Source: Mayfieldus sp963772265
GTDB lineage: Bacteria; Actinomycetota; Thermoleophilia; Solirubrobacterales; 70-9
Reading direction: 5' to 3'
DNA: 64,000 bases
NCBI GenBank assembly: GCA_963772265.1
Contig: CAVYWS010000002.1
Location: forward strand, 248,001 to 312,000
This document shows positions 59,923-64,000 of the stretch, one piece after another. The notes under the pieces were generated by a model. That model saw nothing but the letters and a program-made list of their open reading frames with translations. It was not told where the DNA came from and did no database searches. Position 1 is the first letter of the stretch, and the number at the start of each line of letters is the position of its first letter. The position numbers and the translations under genes are program-made.

Positions 59923-61218
59923 GTGAGACGAAGAAGTCTTTGGGTGGCTGTCCTGGCCGCCGCATTTGCGTTGGCGGCGGGCCTCGCGGCCTGTGGCAGC
60001 AGTAATGACAACGGCGGAGGCGGAGGCGGCAATGCCTCGTTCGACCTCACGATCGGCGACCTGGTGCCGCTGACCGGAGACCTCTCTCCGTTCGGACCAC
60101 CTGGCCAGAAGGCCGCCCAGCTCGCGGTCGATCAGATCAACGCAGCGATCGACAAGGATGGGCTCGACCAGACCGTCAAGCTGCTCAACGAGGACACGCA
60201 GACCGAGGCGCAGGCCTCGACCCAGGCCGCGCGCAAGGTCTCCGACGCCGGCGCGAGCTGCATCGCGGGCGCCTGGGCCTCGTCGGACACGATTCCGGTT
60301 GCAAGATCGGTTTCGATCCGGGACAAGATCCTGCAGATCTCCCCCGCTTCGACCTCCGACGAGATCACCGGCCTGAGCGACAATGGACTCCTCAACCGGA
60401 CCGCACCGCCGGATCGCTTCCAGGGACCAACCCTGGCGAAGGCGATCGCTGACGACCTCGGTGGCGCGGAGGGCAAGACCGCGAACATCGGCGCCCGCAA
60501 CGACTCCTATGGGAACGGTTTGGCGGGCACGTTCAAGACCGCATGGGAGGCCGCCGGCGGCAAGATCGGCCAGGAGCAGATCTACGATCCCGAGCAGCCC
60601 TCCTACGACTCCGAGGCGGCGAAGATCGTCTCCGGCAACCCCGATGCGATCGCGATCATCGACTTCCCCGAGACCTTCGCGAAGGTCGGGCCCGCGCTCG
60701 CGCGGACCGGGAAGTGGGATCCCTCGATCGCCTGGGGCACCGACGGACTGGGCTCGGAGGACACGGCCAAGTTGGCCGGCGCCAAGGTCGTGGAGGGCAT
60801 GCGGGGGACCGCCCCCGGCTCGCCGGACAAGGACCCATCGACTCAGGCGTTCGATTCCCTGTTCAAGAAGTCGGCGCCGACCAACGTCGAAAATCAGGTG
60901 TTCGCACCGCAGAACTTCGACGCGGTGATGCTGTGTTATCTGGCGGCGGTGGCCGCTGGAAGCGCCGACGGCCAGCAGATGGCCGACAAGGTGCGCGAGG
61001 TGAGTGCAGCGCCGGGCACCAAGTACACCTGGGAGCAGCTGCCCGAGGCGGTGAAGGCGCTTCAGGACGGCGATGACATCGACTACCAGGGTGCGTCCGG
61101 GTCAATCGACATGAACGACGACGGCGACGCCACGGGCGGTGTCTACGACACCTACGAGTTCAAGGGCGGAGCCCTCGAAACCGTCGGCGAGACGCCGGTT
61201 CAGGAGGCGGGTGGCTGA
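59923..61218 (+). CDS. livK: Branched-chain amino-acid-type ABC transporter substrate-binding lipoprotein
   Basis: 431 residues, GTG at 59923 with GAGGAGGG ahead. Lipoprotein signal with lipobox LAAGLAACGSS (Cys at about 25), Gly/Asn spacer, then the Leu/Ile/Val-binding type I fold: TIGDLVPLTGDLSPFGPPGQ, AQLAVDQINAAIDKDGLD, GASCIAGAWASSDTIPVARS, KTANIGARNDSYGNGLAGTF and YDTYEFKGGALETVGE. Binds amino acids, urea, amides or similar ligands outside the membrane for livHMGF. It is convergent with livF, so it is a separate transcription unit. Confidence 0.95.
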   Translation: MRRRSLWVAVLAAAFALAAGLAACGSSNDNGGGGGGNASFDLTIGDLVPLTGDLSPFGPPGQKAAQLAVDQINAAIDKDGLDQTVKLLNEDTQTEAQASTQAARKVSDAGASCIAGAWASSDTIPVARSVSIRDKILQISPASTSDEITGLSDNGLLNRTAPPDRFQGPTLAKAIADDLGGAEGKTANIGARNDSYGNGLAGTFKTAWEAAGGKIGQEQIYDPEQPSYDSEAAKIVSGNPDAIAIIDFPETFAKVGPALARTGKWDPSIAWGTDGLGSEDTAKLAGAKVVEGMRGTAPGSPDKDPSTQAFDSLFKKSAPTNVENQVFAPQNFDAVMLCYLAAVAAGSADGQQMADKVREVSAAPGTKYTWEQLPEAVKALQDGDDIDYQGASGSIDMNDDGDATGGVYDTYEFKGGALETVGETPVQEAGG

Positions 61219-61243
61219 CGAAAATCCGCCAATCTGGCAGAAG

Positions 61244-61271
61244 AGCGGCCGGGGCGAGGGCCCCGGCCGCT
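61244..61271. terminator. Bidirectional terminator between livK and livF
   Basis: AGCGGCCGGGGC and GCCCCGGCCGCT pair perfectly (12 bp) around GAGG. TTCTGTTC follows on the plus strand and TCTTCTGCC on the minus strand. The element serves two convergent genes. Confidence 0.75.
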
Positions 61272-61276
61272 TCTGT

Positions 61277-62023
61277 TCAGGAGGCCGGTCGGTCGATGCG
61301 GGCGGTGCCGCCCAGGTACAGCTCGGCGACCTTGGGGTCCTCGAGAAGCTGCTTTCCGGGCCCTTCGAAGCGGTCCTGGCCGAGGTCGAGGACGTAACCG
61401 CGATCGGACATGCCCAGGGCGCGGCGGGCGTTTTGCTCGACCATCACGATCGTCACCCCTTCGCGGTTGATCTCGGCTACCTTCTCGAAGATCGCCTCGA
61501 CGAAGGCGGGTGCGAGCCCGGCCGAGGGCTCGTCGAGCAGCAGGATCTGCGGGTCGGGCATCAGCGCCCGCGCCATCGCGACCATCTGGCGCTCACCGCC
61601 GCTCATCGTCCCCGCCGCCTGCCTGCTTCGTTCTCCCAAACGGGGAAAGATGCGGAACATGCGCTCGACCTGATCGCCGACCCGTTCCTGGGTGAAGGCG
61701 CCCATGCGCAGGTTCTCTTCCACGGTGAGCGTCGGAAAGACGTTGTCGAGCTGCGGCACGTAGCTCATCCCGCGCCGGGCGATCGCGTGGGGGCGTAGCG
61801 CAGTGATGTCCTCCCCGCGGAGCTGCACCAGCCCCCCTCGGGGACGCAGAAGCCCGAATATCGTCTTGATCAAGGTGGACTTGCCGGCTCCGTTCGGGCC
61901 GATCACGGTGACCACCTCCCCCTCTTGCACCTTGATCGAGACCCCGCCGAGGATGTCTACCTCGGGCACGTACCCGGCCACCAGATCCTCGGTGTACAGG
62001 ACCGGCTGACCGTCAGAGCTCAC
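61277..62023 (-). CDS. livF: Branched-chain amino-acid ABC transporter ATPase LivF
   Basis: 248 residues. Walker A VIGPNGAGKSTLIKTIFGLL, Q-loop YVPQLDNVFPTLTVEENL, signature TMSGGERQMVAMARALM, Walker B ILLLDEPSAGLAPAFVEAIF and H-loop (VTIVMVEQNARRALG, with Gln-Asn in place of His as usual for LivF). Starts 4 bases inside the livG stop. Works with livG as an asymmetric ATPase pair. Confidence 0.96.
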   Translation of the reverse strand: MSSDGQPVLYTEDLVAGYVPEVDILGGVSIKVQEGEVVTVIGPNGAGKSTLIKTIFGLLRPRGGLVQLRGEDITALRPHAIARRGMSYVPQLDNVFPTLTVEENLRMGAFTQERVGDQVERMFRIFPRLGERSRQAAGTMSGGERQMVAMARALMPDPQILLLDEPSAGLAPAFVEAIFEKVAEINREGVTIVMVEQNARRALGMSDRGYVLDLGQDRFEGPGKQLLEDPKVAELYLGGTARIDRPAS

Positions 62024-62832
62024 TCCGACCCCTTCGCCTCGCTGCCGTTCTCAGACCCTCCCGGCCCGCCGAGGTAGGCGTCGATCACCGCAGGATCGCT
62101 GCGTACCTCGTGGGGCTCGCCGTCGGCGATCACCCTCCCCTGCGCCATCACGATCACGCGGTCGGAGTGGTTCATGACCACCTCCATGTCGTGCTCGATG
62201 AACAGGAAGGTGACGCCCTGCTCGGAGCGTAACCGCTGCATGTGGTCGAGCAGCCGCCGCCCGAGGGTCGGATTGATGCCGGCCATCGGCTCGTCGAGCA
62301 TCAGCAGGCGCGGCCGCGGCATCAGTGCTCGTGCGAGCTCAAGCAGTTTGCGCTGTCCGCCGGAGAGCGTGCCGGCGTATTGATCGGCCTTGTCGTCGAG
62401 GTTGAAGACCTCCAGCAGCTCGATCGCCTGATCGCGGACCTCCGACTCGCGCCGACGCCAGGAGCGCGGTCGCAGGATCACGTTTGCGAGATGCTCGCCG
62501 GGCTGATCGCTCGCCGCGAGCATCATGTTGTCGATCACCGGCATCGCCGCCAGGGCCTTGGTTATCTGGAAGGTCCGCACCATGCCGAGCTTGGCGATCG
62601 TGTGCGGGGGCCGCCCGGCGATCGGCTGATCGTCAAACACGACCTCTCCATGCTCTGCCCGGTAGAAGCCGGTCAGCACGTTGAACAGCGTCGTCTTGCC
62701 GGCGCCGTTGGGACCGATCAGCGCGGTGATCGAGCCCTCGCGGACATCAAGAGTCGCTCGATCTACCGCAAGGATCCCGTCGAAGCGCTTGACGACCTCG
62801 TTGGCGCGCAGGATCTGCCCGTTCTCACTCAC
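62020..62832 (-). CDS. livG: Branched-chain amino-acid ABC transporter ATPase LivG
   Basis: 270 residues. Walker A ALIGPNGAGKTTLFNVLTGF, LivG-type insert GMVRTFQITKALAAMPVIDN, signature TLSGGQRKLLELARALM, Walker B LLMLDEPMAGINPTLGRRLL and the switch VTFLFIEHDMEVVMNHSDRV. It overlaps livM by 8 bases. Confidence 0.96.
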   Translation of the reverse strand: MSENGQILRANEVVKRFDGILAVDRATLDVREGSITALIGPNGAGKTTLFNVLTGFYRAEHGEVVFDDQPIAGRPPHTIAKLGMVRTFQITKALAAMPVIDNMMLAASDQPGEHLANVILRPRSWRRRESEVRDQAIELLEVFNLDDKADQYAGTLSGGQRKLLELARALMPRPRLLMLDEPMAGINPTLGRRLLDHMQRLRSEQGVTFLFIEHDMEVVMNHSDRVIVMAQGRVIADGEPHEVRSDPAVIDAYLGGPGGSENGSEAKGSE

Positions 62833-63811
62833 CGAGCACCATCTCCTCGCGCTTGCCGAACATTCCCTGCGGCCGGAACGCCATCAGCAGGATCAACAGC
62901 AGCCCGATGATCCCGAACCGAATCGCCGCGATCCGCTCGTCGGAGAACGGAAGGTCGACGAACCGGGTGCCCTCCAGGATCGCCCAGAGGATGATCGACC
63001 CGAACGCAACCCCCCAGTAATTCGCCAGCCCGCCGAGGATCAGCACGCCGTAGGCGAAGAAGGTGACCAGCGGCTCGAAATCGGTTGGATGGACGGTCGC
63101 GAGGTTGAGGGCCAGGAACCACCCGGCAATCGATCCGATCGCCGCCGAGATCACCAGTGACTGAAGCTTGTACGAGAGCGCGTTCTTGCCCAGCGCGCGG
63201 GCCGCATCCTCGTCCTCGCGGATCGCCCGCAGGACCCTGCCCCAGGGCGTCTGCTGTATTCGCACCAGCGCCACGGTCACGAGCGCGACCGTGATCCAGA
63301 CCACGATCAGCAGCGGCGCCAGCGAGTCGGGGTTGCTCCAGCCAAGGCTCTGCAGCCAGCCGGAGATGGTGTCCGAGACATTGCGCCACGTGTCGTCGAA
63401 GCAGGCGCCGCTTTGGTTGCAGAAGAGGCCCTCGTTGCCCCCGGTGAGACCACGGGCATTCTGGGCAAAGATGCGCACCACCTCCGCCATCGCGATCGTC
63501 GCGATCGCGAAGTAGTCGGCGCGCAGGCGAAGTGAGGGCAGGCCGATCAGCAGGCCGAAGCCCATCGAGATCAGCATCGAGGCCGGCAGTGCGAGCCAGA
63601 ACGAGAATCCGGCCTTGAGCACGAGGATCACCATCGCGTAGGCGCCGACTGCCATGAAAGCCGCCTGGCCGAAGTTGTTGATGCCGGTGAAGCCGACGTT
63701 GAGCTGCAACCCCAGCGCCAGCAGCGCATAGGTACCGGCGATCACGCCGACCCCGATCCAGAACCCTGTGCTGGTGAAGATCGAGAAGTCGATCGCGAGT
63801 GGCAGGCTCAC
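62825..63811 (-). CDS. livM: Branched-chain amino-acid ABC transporter permease LivM
   Basis: 328 residues from the GTG at 63811, which overlaps the livH stop (GTGTGA). About nine to ten membrane helices; family blocks GLQLNVGFTGINNFGQAAFM, LRADYFAIATIAMAEVVRIF, ARGLTGGNEGLFC, the cytosolic coupling motif TPWGRVLRAIREDEDAARAL and GGLANYWGVAFGSIILWAIL. Forms the membrane channel with livH. Confidence 0.95.
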   Translation of the reverse strand: MSLPLAIDFSIFTSTGFWIGVGVIAGTYALLALGLQLNVGFTGINNFGQAAFMAVGAYAMVILVLKAGFSFWLALPASMLISMGFGLLIGLPSLRLRADYFAIATIAMAEVVRIFAQNARGLTGGNEGLFCNQSGACFDDTWRNVSDTISGWLQSLGWSNPDSLAPLLIVVWITVALVTVALVRIQQTPWGRVLRAIREDEDAARALGKNALSYKLQSLVISAAIGSIAGWFLALNLATVHPTDFEPLVTFFAYGVLILGGLANYWGVAFGSIILWAILEGTRFVDLPFSDERIAAIRFGIIGLLLILLMAFRPQGMFGKREEMVLGE

Positions 63812-64000
63812 ACTGACTTCGCCCTCCCGAAGATCCCCTGGGGACGGACCACCAGGGCAATGAGCAAAGCCAAGAAGCCGATTGAGACCTTCCAGCGGGC
63901 GTCGATGAACAGCGTCGACCACTCGATCACGACCCCGAGGATCAGGCCGGCGACCAGGGCCCCGAACGCGTCACCGATTCCCCCGAGCACCACCGCCGCG
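63808..64000 (-). CDS. livH: Branched-chain amino-acid ABC transporter permease LivH, C-terminal end (cut by window edge)
   Basis: 64 residues to the window edge: VVLGGIGDAFGALVAGLILG, then VVIEWSTLFIDARWKVSIGF and ALLIALVVRPQGIFGRAKSV, the typical closing helices of LivH permeases. The N-terminal part lies outside. First visible gene of livHMGF. Confidence 0.88.
   Translation of the reverse strand, partial: AAVVLGGIGDAFGALVAGLILGVVIEWSTLFIDARWKVSIGFLALLIALVVRPQGIFGRAKSV

Noticed and set aside
1..64000. CRISPR array, tRNA, rRNA, insertion sequence or prophage genes
   Set aside because: I scanned for regular spacer repeats, GGTTCGA-type T-loops with acceptor pairing, and transposase or integrase motifs and found none that hold up.

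Overview
The window is high-G+C DNA with tightly packed genes, many overlapping stop/start codons and frequent GTG or TTG starts. It looks like an actinobacterial chromosome, most likely class Thermoleophilia (Solirubrobacterales-like). Pointers are two members of a secreted family with a short signal peptide followed by I/K/S/L-rich repeats, two F420-type luciferase-fold oxidoreductases, a primary sigma factor, type IV pilus ATPases in a Gram-positive setting, and an actinobacterial-type (group 1h) [NiFe] hydrogenase. No rRNA or tRNA gene was seen, so the placement is inference.

Layout. 1-2.6 kb: type IV pilus ATPases pilB (cut by the left edge) and pilT around a membrane-anchored unknown. 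2.8-9.9 kb: secreted protein, acetyltransferase, membrane glycosyltransferase, primary sigma factor rpoD behind a promoter and a terminator-like leader, a YihY-type membrane protein, glpX. 9.9-18.2 kb: F420-type oxidoreductase, egtD-egtB (ergothioneine), SDR, a prepilin-like anchored protein, LapA-like and secreted proteins, an aminotransferase/kinase-like pair. 18.2-24.3 kb: three-subunit proton-translocating transhydrogenase, membrane protein, second F420-type oxidoreductase, secreted beta-propeller/RTX protein. 24.5-33.1 kb: P-type ATPase and an acyl-CoA set (thioesterase, crotonase, L-2-hydroxyglutarate oxidase-like, acyl-CoA dehydrogenase, thiolase). 33.2-42.1 kb: coiled-coil membrane protein, DUF5679, ECF sigma/anti-sigma/lipoprotein operon, PAS protein, an in-frame MBL-crotonase ORF, HD protein, a subtilase with an inserted domain. 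42.2-59.8 kb: nickel uptake and hydrogenase island. 59.9-64 kb: branched-chain amino-acid-type ABC transporter (livK, livHMGF; livH cut by the right edge).

The island is the functional centre. A nickel permease and a Fur-family regulator with a His-rich tail lie on the plus strand. On the minus strand some 17 genes run from a near-consensus sigma-70 promoter at about 59.34 kb: hypC, a second hypC-like gene, hypD, hypE, hhyS, hhyL, a NifU/Rieske-like iron-sulfur protein (hhyE-like), DUF5947, DUF6084, an unknown, the maturation protease, hypA, hypB, a double-SIS protein, a membrane protein, hypF and a small CxxC protein. Together they could import nickel, build the NiFe(CN)2CO centre and pass electrons from trace H2 to the respiratory chain.

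Caveat: about 16 single-base reading-frame breaks occur in otherwise conserved genes, nearly all explained by one extra base. Length arithmetic is consistent in each case, so I treat them as probable sequence errors, not pseudogenes. Raw reads should be checked before any is called decay.
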